From: Seminavis robusta
Taxonomy: Eukaryota > Bacillariophyta > Bacillariophyceae > Naviculales > Naviculaceae
Assembly (NCBI GenBank): GCA_903772945.1
Contig: CAICTM010001876.1
Coordinates: 1 to 21,223 of the forward strand
DNA length: 21,223 bases
Direction of reading: 5' to 3'
Part shown: positions 1 through 8,187 of the stretch, one piece after another
Layout: each line of letters starts with the position of its first letter
Numbering within the stretch: position 1 is the stretch's first letter
Program-made: the position numbers and the translations under genes
The notes under the pieces: generated by a model
Database searches by the model: none
The model's input: the letters and a program-made list of their open reading frames with translations, nothing else
What the model was told of the DNA's origin: nothing

Positions 1-2
1 AG

Positions 3-1423
3 AAGATTGTTGTACATACGGACCACAAGAATCTTACATGTAAGAACTTCAATACCGATCGCGTAATGCGATGGCGCCTTATTCTGGAAGAATACGGCCC
101 TGAACTACGGTACATCAAGGGCGAACAGAACATCGTCGCTGATGCGTTGTCGAGGCTTAACATCTCCAACAATGATGGTTCTTCAGAACAGATGGAAGCC
201 AGCAAGATCGCCGAGCTCATGGCTGCAGACGAAGAGGACTTCCCTAGTGAGTTCCCTCTCTCGTTCCCCGAGATCGAACATCGTCAGAAGGTCGACAACG
301 ATATCAAGAAACTCCTCAGGGACAAGCCAAACGACTACAAGAAGCAATCTTTCCCCAGGGGGCATAAGTCTTACGACTTAGTAGTCAAGGACGACAAGAT
401 CGTCGTACCTAAGACTATGCAGAAGAAGCTAGTCGAATGGTACCATGGTGTACTGATGCATCCTGGCGAGACTCGCACAGAACTGACCATCAGCCAACAC
501 TACACCTGGACAGGACTGCGCAAGACTGTGCAGGCCGTATGTCATTGTTGCCAGAGCTGCCAGATGAACAAACCCAAGACGCGTAAGCTGGGATTGATGC
601 CTCCAAAGACTTGCGAGGAGATCCCTTGGGAAAGACTATGTATTGACCTGATAGGTCCCTACAACGTCGGGGATCCTAAGAAAGAGAATTCCTGCACACT
701 TCATTGCTTGACAATGATTGATCCCGTAACCGGATGGTTCGAGATTGCAGAGATCTGCTCCAAGGCAGCAGACTAAGTAGCCATCGTCCTAGAACAAACG
801 TGGCTTATTCGGTATCCATGGCCTGCTGAGGTTATCATGGATAGAGGACGTGAGTTCCGCGCAGAGGTCGAAAAGACGCTCCGGGATGAATATGGACTTC
901 GTCGCAAGTTCATCACTACGCGTAACCCTCAAGCCAACTCTATGGTCGAGCGTGCTCATCAGACCATACGCAACTTGATTGCTGTTCAAAACATCAAGTG
1001 CCAAGACGACCTTGTGAATGAATCCTGGGATGGAGTCCTCACGGCGGTTCGTTTTGCAATGAATGCCACGATTCATACCACCTTGCGTGCAACGCCCGCA
1101 CAGCTCGTGTTGAATCGTGACGCGATTCACAACGTCCGGTTCGAAGCCAACTGGAAGTACATCAAGGAACGTCGCCAACGACTAATCCAACAAAACAACG
1201 ATAGGGAAAACGCGACGCGTGTCCCTCATCAATACAATGTCAACGATACCGTGATGATTCAACAGTATCAGCACCGCAAGTACGGTCAGCCAAAGTACAA
1301 AGGTCCTTACACCATAGACCGAGTCAATGACAATGGCACTGTACGCTCCGACATGCTACCGCCAATGGCGGCACAGTCTACCAGACTTGGAACATAAGGT
1401 ATATACACCCATACAAGGCCTGA
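3..1423 (+). pseudogene. pol: Ty3/gypsy pol fragment: RNase H end and integrase, disrupted
   Basis: Translation from position 3 enters in mid-protein. TDHKNL and the DALSRL ending mark the RNase H C-terminus. Next come the HHCC-type integrase zinc finger (YHGVLMHPGE ... CHCCQSC, about 435-570) and the integrase core: first Asp in CIDLIGPY near 645, second in MDRGREF at 837, and the Glu in the NSMVERAHQ stretch near 945. A TAA at 774-776 interrupts the core between the first and second catalytic Asp. The frame is unchanged on both sides, and the second family copy has GAA there (15841-15843). Near 1345-1370 the frame shifts. The alternate frame then carries an IHPYKA-like ending and stops with TGA at 1421-1423, the likely original end. 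The enzyme would join cDNA to the host genome, but this copy cannot encode it intact. Confidence 0.9.
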
Positions 1424-1546
1424 TCCCCTTGTAGGATTGCCATCGTGCAACGCACATGTCTACATCCAATCTCATGAGAGTGCCCCGCACTTTAAATCAT
1501 ATGTTCTCCTTGTCCGACTGCTGTCGCGCCTTCTGTGACCCTTGTC

Positions 1547-1556
1547 AGGGGGCGAA
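1547..1556 (+). other. Polypurine tract next to the 3' LTR
   Basis: A short purine-rich run (AGGGGGCGAA, with one C) sits immediately before the TG that opens the LTR, where plus-strand priming occurs in LTR retroelements. The identification rests on position and composition. Confidence 0.65.
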
Positions 1557-1984
1557 TGCAATACACGGCTCTTAGCCTTATTCGCGACTCGATCCTAGAT
1601 AGGGTTTGAGTTCGACTCATGACTGAGTCTCTCGTGAATAGTCATTTGAGACAGGGTTCTCAATGACCGCGCTGGTCATACTAGGTTGATGATGAAACAT
1701 CGATCTAGATATTTAGCCAGCGTGGAGTACTTCCACGCTACTAGATCCAGGCTAGACAAACCTTCCACGCGTTCCGTTTTAGGATCGTGGAGAGACGTAG
1801 GATTACTACCGCAACCTACTCTATCACACTTTATAGTCTCCCGCGGGAAGCCAGATCTACGATCCCTTGATGGTGATCTCTCTCGTTGATTAGTTTTCAT
1901 AGCTTTCTAATCTCTCTCATAACTTTCATTCTCTCAAACTCAAAACACCTGAAAGATCTTTACACTAGCTTTTAGCGTAGTGCA
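1557..1984 (+). repeat. 3' LTR of Ty3/gypsy copy 1 (428 bp)
   Basis: It begins TGCAATACACGG and ends GCGTAGTGCA, giving TG...CA boundaries. It aligns along its whole length with 12392-12810. By eye there are about 15 substitutions plus 8-bp and 1-bp indels near 1627-1655. It contains short hairpins such as GCGTGGA-GTACT-TCCACGC near 1720 and ATGACC-GCGCT-GGTCAT near 1661. ORFs inside it are not coding. Confidence 0.92.
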
Positions 1985-2854
1985 GGTGGCAGGGAAAAAT
2001 GTGATGTGAGCGAGGAGGAGTTGAATGCAGCCATTGCCAGTAAGCTAAATGGACTTCCCCCTGATAATGGTCCAGGTAGCCATTTTCTAGAATCTGTCCA
2101 TTGTGTAAAAAGAAATATGGCACACACCAATGCAGCAGCATCGTCAGCTCAAGCAAAATTTTTAACATTAACTCACCATTATGGCTGCCCCAAAGTTCTT
2201 TTCACTGTATCTTTTAATGACTCATTGGACATAAGGATTTTAGCTTGGTCCCAGGAAGAGGACACTTTGAATTGGATCGCCTCCATGGACCATATGTCAC
2301 CAGAAGAGGTGGCAACTGAAATGGACAAATGTAATGCCATTCGATTTAAATATCCTGGTTTGTGTGCTTGGAACTTTGACGAGCTCATTGATATTGTTCT
2401 GGACAAAATAGTGGGTGACAATTCACTGAAGATGGGGCTGTTTGGAACTCTCATTGCTTATGGACTTGCAGTTGAAGAACAGAGCAGAAATACCCTGCAT
2501 GGACATATTTTGGTGTATACCGCAGAATGGAACAATATTCTCATAGCTTTGAACTCCTCCAGTCAACGAGTTAGAAAGGCAGCTGAAAAGGAAGTTCTCT
2601 TATTTGTGGATCATGTGATCTCAACAGAATTGGTACCAAATGCACCATGGCAAGGGGACTATTGCCCCACATGCAACAATAGCCTGCTTACTTATGTGGA
2701 TGAACAGAAATTGAGAAACCTGAGACACAAGGTCGGCTGCCAGGTGGAAAGGGGAATTATTGCCTCCTGCCCCCTTTGCAAAGCTGCTTTCCAAGGGGAC
2801 GAACTAGCTATGAAGCGAGTCTTACCAAAAGAACTCTGGAGTGTGATGGAATGA
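1985..2854 (+). pseudogene. Helitron Rep-like (helicase-like N-terminal) fragment
   Basis: The frame is open from the base after the LTR to TGA at 2852-2854, with no N-terminal ATG at the junction, so the 5' part is missing. It resembles the Helitron_like_N domain of Helitron Rep/Hel proteins: a GCPKVLFTVSFND segment (about 2190-2220), PGLCAWNFDELIDIVL (about 2355-2400), then GLFGTLIAYGLAVEEQ and TLHGHILVY (about 2434-2517). The LHGHI residues fit the HUH metal-binding motif of rolling-circle replication initiators. A Cys-rich tail follows, with CPTC near 2659 and CPLC near 2769, perhaps a zinc ribbon. No helicase domain or clear two-tyrosine motif follows, so this is a remnant or a Rep-only derivative. 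Function is inferred from motif similarity alone. Confidence 0.78.
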
Positions 2855-2926
2855 CTACAAAGACTTGGTGTCCTCTCCCTATGGGAACGCTATCTACAAA
2901 GTATCAGAATAGAAGATTCTACTACA

Positions 2927-3335
2927 GGACCTCTGTGGAAACGTCATTCGTGGCAAAATACTTAGGAGACGATACTCCGAGGAATAGGAGACGATCGAAA
3001 TGATTTAAGAGACGAAAGCATTCGTCTCCTATATTTAGGAGACGATTCAGTAGGAGACATTCCAATTAGGAGACGAAAGTTTCGAAATAGGAGACGATCC
3101 GAAAGATTTAGGAGACGATACCATACAGTTTACATGGTACACTTAAGAGACGATCCGTTGAGAATAGGAGACGATCCGTTGAAAATAGGAGATGTTTTTT
3201 AAAAGAGGAGACAAAAGATTTAAGAGATGATCCGTTTCGTCTCCTATTTTTAGGAGACGAAATCCATTAAATAGGAGACGATCAAAAGGATTTAGAAGAC
3301 GAAAAGTAGCACGACTCGAGTTTCCACAGAGGTCC
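2927..3335. mobile_element. TIR-bounded minisatellite element alpha
   Basis: Perfect 16-bp inverted termini, GGACCTCTGTGGAAAC at 2927-2942 and its complement at 3320-3335, enclose about 375 bp filled with degenerate AGGAGACGAT repeats in both orientations, spaced irregularly by AT-rich linkers. There is no ORF. The GGACC tip is shared with the two elements that follow. Flanks offer only a single-base match (A...A), so a target duplication is not resolved. This looks like a non-autonomous foldback or MITE-like element. Confidence 0.65.
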
Positions 3336-3344
3336 AGTACTCCT

Positions 3345-3533
3345 GGACCGTCCGACGGTTTTAACTCAGGTTTTTAAAAACTGCTCAAATCTTGGTTCTT
3401 GTTAAGGGAATGTTAAGGGAATGTTGAAGCTTTAAGGGAATGTTAAGGGAATGTTGAGGATTTAAGGGAGGAATGTTTCCACTGCAATATTTTAAGTTTT
3501 TTTAAAACCTGAGCGAAAACCGTCGGACGGTCC
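3345..3533. mobile_element. TIR-bounded minisatellite element beta
   Basis: The left end begins GGACCGTCCGACGGTTTT, followed by AACTCAGG and an AT-rich run. The right end is its complement (CCTGAGCGAAAACCGTCGG... to GGTCC at 3533), so the inverted repeats run about 35 bp. Between them are about five copies of TTAAGGGAATGTT. No coding potential. It belongs to the same family as the element at 3675-4077 and starts only 9 bp after element alpha. Confidence 0.75.
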
Positions 3534-3674
3534 TGACGGCCGAGAAAATACACATAGCTAGCTAGAGCCTTCATTTAGTTTACTCTAGCTAGCTAGCAAT
3601 TACCAGTAATTCGTTTAGAGCCTATCGTACTTCATCTACAGCTTCCACCACTCAGTTCGAGTGAGAGCTGTACT
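3534..3674. other. Spacer with CTAG-type stem-loop
   Basis: No gene is seen. A perfect 13-bp inverted repeat, TAGCTAGCTAGAG (3555-3567) and its complement (3583-3595), with a 15-base loop could form a hairpin between the two related transposable elements. Confidence 0.55.
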
Positions 3675-4077
3675 GGACCGTCCGACGGTTTTCACTCAGG
3701 CTTTAAAAACGGGCACGACTGACGCATAATCCTGGTTCTCATAAGGGGTTGTTTAAGGGGATGTTGAAGCTTTAAGGGGTTGATTAAGGAGATGTTGAAT
3801 ATTTAAGGGGTTGTTGTTAAGGGGTTGTTTATTTAAGGGGATGTTCATTCGTGATAAGGGGTTGTTGTATGGTGTTTCAATGAAGGCTTAAGGGGTTGTT
3901 TAGAAGGATATAAGGGGATGTTGTTAAGGGGTTGTTTATTTAAGGGGTTGTTTTAAGGGGATGTTTAAGCTTTAAGGGGTTGTTTAAAGGGGTTGTTTAA
4001 GGGGTTGTTCAAAAGATGTTGTCAGTCGTGGCAATTTGAAGATTTTTAAATCCTGAGTGAAAAGCGTCGGACGGTCC
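3675..4077. mobile_element. TIR-bounded minisatellite element gamma
   Basis: Its termini match element beta: GGACCGTCCGACGGTTTT then CACTCAGG on the left, and the complement ending GGTCC at 4077 on the right, with one T-to-G difference inside the right arm. The body holds about 16 copies of a TTAAGGGG(T/A)TGTT unit, all on the same strand, so the plus strand is strikingly G/T-rich and C-poor. No ORF. It is 403 bp against 189 bp for beta; most of the difference is repeat copy number. Confidence 0.78.
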
Positions 4078-4512
4078 TGGTACATGCACGATTACGCACC
4101 CCTACACTTTTCCGGTCAAACTTTGACGAATCTTGGCGACTGGCTTGTTTGGGTTCCAGCACTGGACCTTGATGAGTAAGAATTCCTGCTACTAGTACTG
4201 TGACATGGCGACGCGGATAAAGCAAGAGAGCGAAGCAACGAGCTCTGGCTCAAGTGACTGCAACAACGAGTACCGTAGTCTAGACTAGCTAGAAACGAAT
4301 ACTAGCAATAATGGGTTGGCTGGTTAGACCTATGTAGTGACTACTAGTATGCATAAAGTCGACCAATCAATTCCTTTCAATTTCAAGTGCGTCTACGGTA
4401 TGGTACACTACCGGTACGGTACGGTGCGTACCGGTATGGATCGATCAGTACCGATACCCAACAAAGATCCATCGTCGTTCTTCCAATGAGGTACCAGGTA
4501 CAGTATTAAAAT
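4078..4512. other. Intergenic region, 3' flank of a coiled-coil gene
   Basis: No gene is seen. It contains many CGGTAC/TACCGG palindromes near 4400-4460. The part from about 4275 to 4480 aligns with 8395-8570, which is the same position relative to the paralogous coiled-coil gene. Shared blocks include CCAATCAATTC, CAATTTCAA and a GATC(G/A)ATCAGTACCG block. Confidence 0.6.
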
Positions 4513-4794
4513 TTAGGCGTCGGCATGATCCTGCTCTTGGACATCTTCAAGGGTTTGACGGAGTAGTGCGTTGGTTTCCTGGCCTTGTGCCAGGAGCGCC
4601 TGGCCTTGTGCCAGGATCTCCTGGTGTAGTGCCAGGATCTCCTTTTTTCGAGCTTCCATCTTCGCCTTGTGTTGTTCCGTCTCGGCCTCGTTGGTACTAG
4701 TACTCACGAGATTCTCGCGTTCCATCTGGATGCGTTCGAACTCAGCTTCATGGCGGCGTTCGTTTTCAATGCTTTTCACCTTGAGGCGTTCCAT
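4513..4794 (-). CDS. Small coiled-coil protein, paralogue 1
   Basis: A 93-residue minus-strand ORF from ATG at 4794. It is rich in Glu, Gln, Lys, Arg and Ala with no Cys, and reads as one long charged helix. The N-terminal half is Glu/Arg-rich (ENERRHEAEFERIQMERE); the second half carries Gln-rich repeats (ILAQGQALLAQGQ). It ends VQEQDHADA. The frame stays open upstream to 4877 without an ATG, and the preceding residues FEAEMER resemble QAEMER in the paralogue at 8585-9085, so the true start or a 5' exon is uncertain. The C-terminus matches the other two family members around an AVQE-like motif. The family is not recognised; a role in protein-protein contact is only a guess. Confidence 0.6.
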   Translation of the reverse strand: MERLKVKSIENERRHEAEFERIQMERENLVSTSTNEAETEQHKAKMEARKKEILALHQEILAQGQALLAQGQETNALLRQTLEDVQEQDHADA

Positions 4795-5370
4795 CTCGGC
4801 TTCGAAACGGCGCTGGTCTTCTGCACGAGAGGAGTCAGAGTTGCTCGCACTTGCTTGCTGATGATTTTTTGCTGAATACTATGAGGATGTGGAGGAGGAG
4901 GAAGAAAATCTTATTCGAATCTTTGGCTTTGAACAAGAAACTGGACCTGGAGATGGCCCCGGTGTGTGTTTCAAGAGTGCACAAGCTCAATGTTGAAGCG
5001 CGTGCCTGGATCGTAAATCTCACCTTCTTTTGCACTTGGCACTTATATTTAGTAGGTCTTACACGTACCGGTACTGTATCATGGTACTCTAGCTAGTAGC
5101 TATCACTCATGTACATTGATTACATTGTTAGACGGTCGAGCCTGTAAGCTCAGCAACCTTGATTGAATCCTTCGGAACGTCAGAAGCTTAAGTACGGTAC
5201 ATGTAGTGGAGTTTTGCTAGAGTAAAATTAGATGAAGGCTCAACATGTACTACATGTACTGGCAGCCAACTACGGTACCGGTATGGCACCGGTAGCTACA
5301 TTTTGGCACTGTAGCCAGTAGCCAGGGACTGGATTGCTCCGAGGCAGTGGATGGGTGGATCGGAACGAGT
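4795..5370. other. Upstream region of coiled-coil gene 1
   Basis: No convincing gene. The minus-strand sequence of about 4850-4945 resembles the equivalent region upstream of the 8585-9085 pseudogene (about 9105-9240), with blocks such as CAAAGCC(A/G)AAGAT and CATCAGCA. This probably marks a shared leader or promoter. TACATGTAC and TACCGGTA palindromes occur around 5240-5295. Confidence 0.45.
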
Positions 5371-5853
5371 CTAATGGGAGGCTCCCGCGCGATGCATCTC
5401 TTGGACGGCCGCAAAGAGTCGTACCTGCATCTCCTGAAGGTTTTCAATGGGCTGGCGTTGTTCAGAGCGTAGCTCATTGGCGAGGTTAAGTTGTTCAGAG
5501 CGTAGCTCATCCTGAAGGCTTGCAACGAGCTGGCGTTGTTCAGAGCGAAGCTCATTGGCGAGCTGGAGTTGTTCAGAGCGTAGCTCATCCTCAAGGCTTG
5601 CAATGAGTTGGCTTTGTCCAGAGGTCTCCTGGCGTCGGCGTAGCGCAGAGATTTCCTTTTGTTGTGCAATAATCTGCTTCGATAGGAACTCGAAGCGGCT
5701 TGCAATGAGCTGGCATAATTCATCCTCAAGGCTTGCAATGAGCTGGCGTAATTCACATGAGTCTCCTGGCGTCGCGCAGCGCTCTCGTTCGAGATCTTCT
5801 GGCCTTGTGCAATGACATGTGAGCATAGGTTGGTGGTGAGAACAAAAGTACAT
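5371..5853 (-). CDS. Coiled-coil repeat protein, paralogue 3
   Basis: Minus-strand ORF ending TAG at 5371-5373. The first ATG in frame is at 5853 (160 residues); the frame is open further upstream without an ATG. After a short Cys-rich N-terminus come heptad-like repeats: QLIASLEDEL occurs at least twice and related ANELRSEQRQ units follow. The end, LFAAVQEMHRAG, matches LHAAVQEHE in the 8585-9085 pseudogene and LEDVQEQDHA in the 4513-4794 gene. The neighbouring minus frame is also open (to 5250) because of the repeats. Its start region encodes a hydrophobic segment (ITALLGLGVTCTFVL) without an ATG. An N-terminal frameshift or intron joining that segment to the repeats is possible. Function unknown. 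Confidence 0.58.
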   Translation of the reverse strand: MYFCSHHQPMLTCHCTRPEDLERERCATPGDSCELRQLIASLEDELCQLIASRFEFLSKQIIAQQKEISALRRRQETSGQSQLIASLEDELRSEQLQLANELRSEQRQLVASLQDELRSEQLNLANELRSEQRQPIENLQEMQVRLFAAVQEMHRAGASH

Positions 5854-6070
5854 GTAACACCAAGACCAAGAAGAGCCGTGATCGAACTCCACAAAAGTGT
5901 AGAGCCAAAGTGTTGGGACGCTAGCTAGTGATTCTATAAATAAATGCAGTGGTAGAACAATACTAGTAGAAGTATGTTACATACAGATCACGCTAATACA
6001 TCCTCAAAACTATGCATAAGTGAGGCACAGCAGCACAAGATTGTCACTCTACTCTAGTGGCTACCGGTAG

Positions 6071-6766
6071 CTAGTAGAGAAGAGAAAGGAAAGAGCTGCC
6101 AAGAACAAGCGCCATCAGTAGGGGAAAACAGGCTGGTCTACCGGCTGCACTGACGCTCTGGGTAGGATTGCTGGCCCCACGGGTACCAGTAGTGGCTTCC
6201 TCTTCGTCTTCATCCTTGACGTCTTCCTCTCCATCCGTGGCGGTAGTTTCACCGTCAGAATTGGCGTTGGTTTTCTCTACTTGCGCTGTGGTTTCTTCTG
6301 GCAACGAGTCAGACGAATCTTCCTCAGGAGGAGGCACAACTGTAGATGGTGCTGTAGTGGCAGTACCAGCTGGTATTAATAGTGAAGGCTCTTCGTCATC
6401 TTCCGGTGCCACTGTCACAGCTTCTGTTGGTTCTACCTCTACTTCTTCCTCTGTTGGCTCTGCTTCAGGTGTTTCTACTGGTACTTCTTCCGGAGCCGCT
6501 TCAGTCACTTCATCAGTAGGAGCTACTGTGACGACGAGGTCTTCCTCAGGTTCTGGTTCTTCTTCAGTCACTGCTGGTAAGGCTGCCTCTGGCTCCTCTT
6601 CTTCTGCTTCAACGACTGCTTCAGCCGGTACTACAGTGGCAATGACGCTCTGATCAAGAGTTGGACTCTCGGTCTCGTCGAGATCTGGAACGAAAGTGGC
6701 ATCTTCGCAAAGCGACACTGGAAACCAGCAAACAGCAACAACTACGAACAACAGGCGGTGCAGCAT
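6071..6766 (-). CDS. Acidic Pro/Thr/Glu-rich secreted protein, probable GPI anchor
   Basis: A 231-residue minus-strand ORF from ATG at 6766. Residues 1-20 form a signal peptide (MLHRLLFVVVAVCWFPVSLC). The central ~170 residues are low-complexity, dominated by Glu, Val, Thr, Pro and Ala, with PTE/EEPE/TVAP-like patches suited to O-glycosylation. The C-terminus is a small-residue stretch (SVSAAG) followed by a hydrophobic tail (FPLLMALVLGSSFLSLLY) that ends the protein, typical of a GPI attachment signal. It is therefore likely an extended, strongly acidic cell-surface or wall protein. No catalytic domain. The upstream minus-strand sequence is AT-rich (ATTAATAATAAA directly before ATG). The strong plus-strand ORF over the same bases (6168-6653) is a Ser-rich shadow. 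The family cannot be named from sequence alone. Confidence 0.78.
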   Translation of the reverse strand: MLHRLLFVVVAVCWFPVSLCEDATFVPDLDETESPTLDQSVIATVVPAEAVVEAEEEEPEAALPAVTEEEPEPEEDLVVTVAPTDEVTEAAPEEVPVETPEAEPTEEEVEVEPTEAVTVAPEDDEEPSLLIPAGTATTAPSTVVPPPEEDSSDSLPEETTAQVEKTNANSDGETTATDGEEDVKDEDEEEATTGTRGASNPTQSVSAAGRPACFPLLMALVLGSSFLSLLY

Positions 6767-7144
6767 TTTATTATTAATAGTGCTTTGTCACTCTAGCTTT
6801 TCAAGGACCAAAATTTCCAAAATTGTGAGCAGCCTCCTCCAAAGGTGCCACCGAGAAAAGAACGTTAACTCCGACATTCAAATTCAAACATGCTAACGAC
6901 TCTAACTCATTCGTGGATACTGGTAAAATCGTTTGCACCTCTCAATTGCAAGGCAGCTAAACTGTGCAACACCCGCGTCACAAAGGGTTGAAGAAGGAAG
7001 GACCCAGTGTTCAGACATGTTTTTTGGTGAGGTAAAAGATCTGAGGGGGGAGAAGGAAGAAGCTACCAAGTCTATCTTCTTATAACATCATCGCTAGTAC
7101 ATGACATGTACCGTATGTAGAACTGGAACGATCTTTGATCTTCA
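6767..7144. other. Divergent intergenic region
   Basis: It lies between the minus-strand GPI-type gene and the plus-strand gene copy A, so it may hold promoters for both. No ORF, RNA gene or repeat stands out. Confidence 0.4.
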
Positions 7145-7626
7145 GCTCACGAATCCTATTTCACTCAATAAATTGGCGAGATGTGTGTCTCCCCATTGCT
7201 GGCACTGGCATTGAAAGTTACACTTCTGATCACTGCGAAGAGCTCAATTGACTTGACGCGCAGAACTGGCAGTTTCGCTGGAGTGGAGAGCGGTGGAGGC
7301 TTTTCATGCTGTGAGTACAACGGAGACTTTCTGGATGGTTTTCCCCTGATGTGCAGTGTGAAGCGGGAGCATACCTTGCCTATTGGAAGCTTTCCAGGCC
7401 AGAAGATGGATCTGGTCCAGTGTCCCAAGTCTACTCTTGTTGCAAGTTTGATGTGGAATCACACTGTGCCTGCAGTGAGGAACTCTGTGGTAGTGGTGGC
7501 GTTGGTGGTGGCGATGCCAGCAGTTCTGTTGGTGGAAGTGCTGGTGGGCACGTTCTGTGGCACATGGCCGTCGCCGCCCTGGTGAGCATCACTGTGCCTG
7601 CCATTCGCACCTGGAACCAAGACTAA
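7145..7626 (+). pseudogene. Unrecognised gene copy A (Cys-rich, C-terminal hydrophobic tail)
   Basis: The DNA aligns with copy B at about 8037-8190, and the shared frame reads DVCLPIAGTGIESY at 7180 against GVRLSIADAGFESY in copy B. In copy A this frame is cut by TGA at 7249-7251 and 7312-7314, then runs open to TAA at 7624-7626. That last part is Cys-rich (YSCCKF, HCACSEELC), then Gly/Ser-rich, then hydrophobic (MAVAALVSITVPAI) near the C-terminus, like a membrane or GPI tail. A GTGAGT donor at 7311 and a possible acceptor at 7420 leave open an intron joining a different upstream frame (ORF from 7181). So this is either a decayed copy or an intron-containing gene. The family is not recognised. 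Confidence 0.45.
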
Positions 7627-7881
7627 GGACAAAAGCACAACCAACTACATGTAGTTCAATGCCAAGATGACTGATGAACAGGTGGATCATCAAAGACTCT
7701 AATTGTTCTAGAATTCTACTGTGCGTTACATATTTATCAAATGCAATGTTGGGTTCTTCCGTTGCTCGAAAATGCAAATCAAAAGGTCCGTGGTTTGTTC
7801 ATGGTCTGGAGTTCAGGCATGTCGTCTCGTAGCACAGCACGTTGACAGGAGCTTTGACAGGTATGGGCATACCATCGGTTT

Positions 7882-8187
7882 GTGCAGAATTTGACGAGTG
7901 AGAGTCGAGCAAACCAAGACCAAAGCATGAACCACTGTATCACAATTCTGGATGCCACCTGCCATGCCGACCCAAAGTTGGCTCTGACACCAAAGCATCA
8001 CTCAAGCACTCCAGGAGCATGGTTTGACGAAGGAAGAAACACAAATCCTGTGTCACTCAATGGCGGCCAAGGTGTGCGTCTCTCTATCGCTGACGCTGGC
8101 TTTGAAAGCTACAGTGCTGGTCTCCGTTGCGAAGATCGCAATGGACTTCAACTAGCCAACCTGCCTGAAGTGGAAGACTGGATCTGA
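7882..8187 (+). CDS. Unrecognised gene copy B
   Basis: The ORF starts with TTG at 7882 in the six-frame sense, and its first true ATG is at 7927, so the start is uncertain. It ends with TGA at 8185-8187. Its second half (GQGVRLSIADAGFESY, then CEDRNG) matches copy A at the DNA and protein level. It lacks the Gly-rich and hydrophobic C-terminus present in copy A, apparently through loss of over 100 bp. Downstream DNA of both copies also matches (7640-7700 against 8325-8400, sharing AGGTGGAT and CAAAG blocks), so the pair arose by duplication of a longer segment. No recognised domain; it may itself be a pseudogene. Confidence 0.4.
   Translation: MQNLTSESRANQDQSMNHCITILDATCHADPKLALTPKHHSSTPGAWFDEGRNTNPVSLNGGQGVRLSIADAGFESYSAGLRCEDRNGLQLANLPEVEDWI

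Larger units (their letters stand above)
1..1984 (+). mobile_element. Ty3/gypsy LTR retrotransposon, copy 1, 3' half
   Basis: The order is RNase H tail, integrase zinc finger, integrase core, polypurine tract and 3' LTR, which is the Ty3/gypsy (Metaviridae-type) order. The 5' part lies left of the window. The LTR nearly matches the one at 12392-12810 and the integrase core matches 15729-15922, so this is the same family as the second copy. The element carries one in-frame stop and one frameshift and is probably dead. Its right LTR edge abuts an open Helitron-like reading frame, so it most likely inserted into that older element. Confidence 0.93.

Noticed and set aside
1676..1900. Opposed short ORFs in the LTR, repeated at 12502-12726
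   Set aside because: They recur only because the LTR is repeated; the sequence is LTR, with no protein features.
3003..3300. CRISPR-like array
   Set aside because: The AGGAGACGAT units are degenerate, irregularly spaced and in both orientations, and the genome is eukaryotic.
5250..5894. 214-residue minus-strand ORF beside coiled-coil gene 3
   Set aside because: No ATG at its start, and its repeats are the out-of-frame reading of the coiled-coil repeats. Its N-terminal hydrophobic segment is noted in the gene entry.
6168..6653. 161-residue Ser-rich ORF on the plus strand
   Set aside because: It is the complement of the Glu/Thr-rich GPI-type gene, whose minus frame has a signal peptide and tail.
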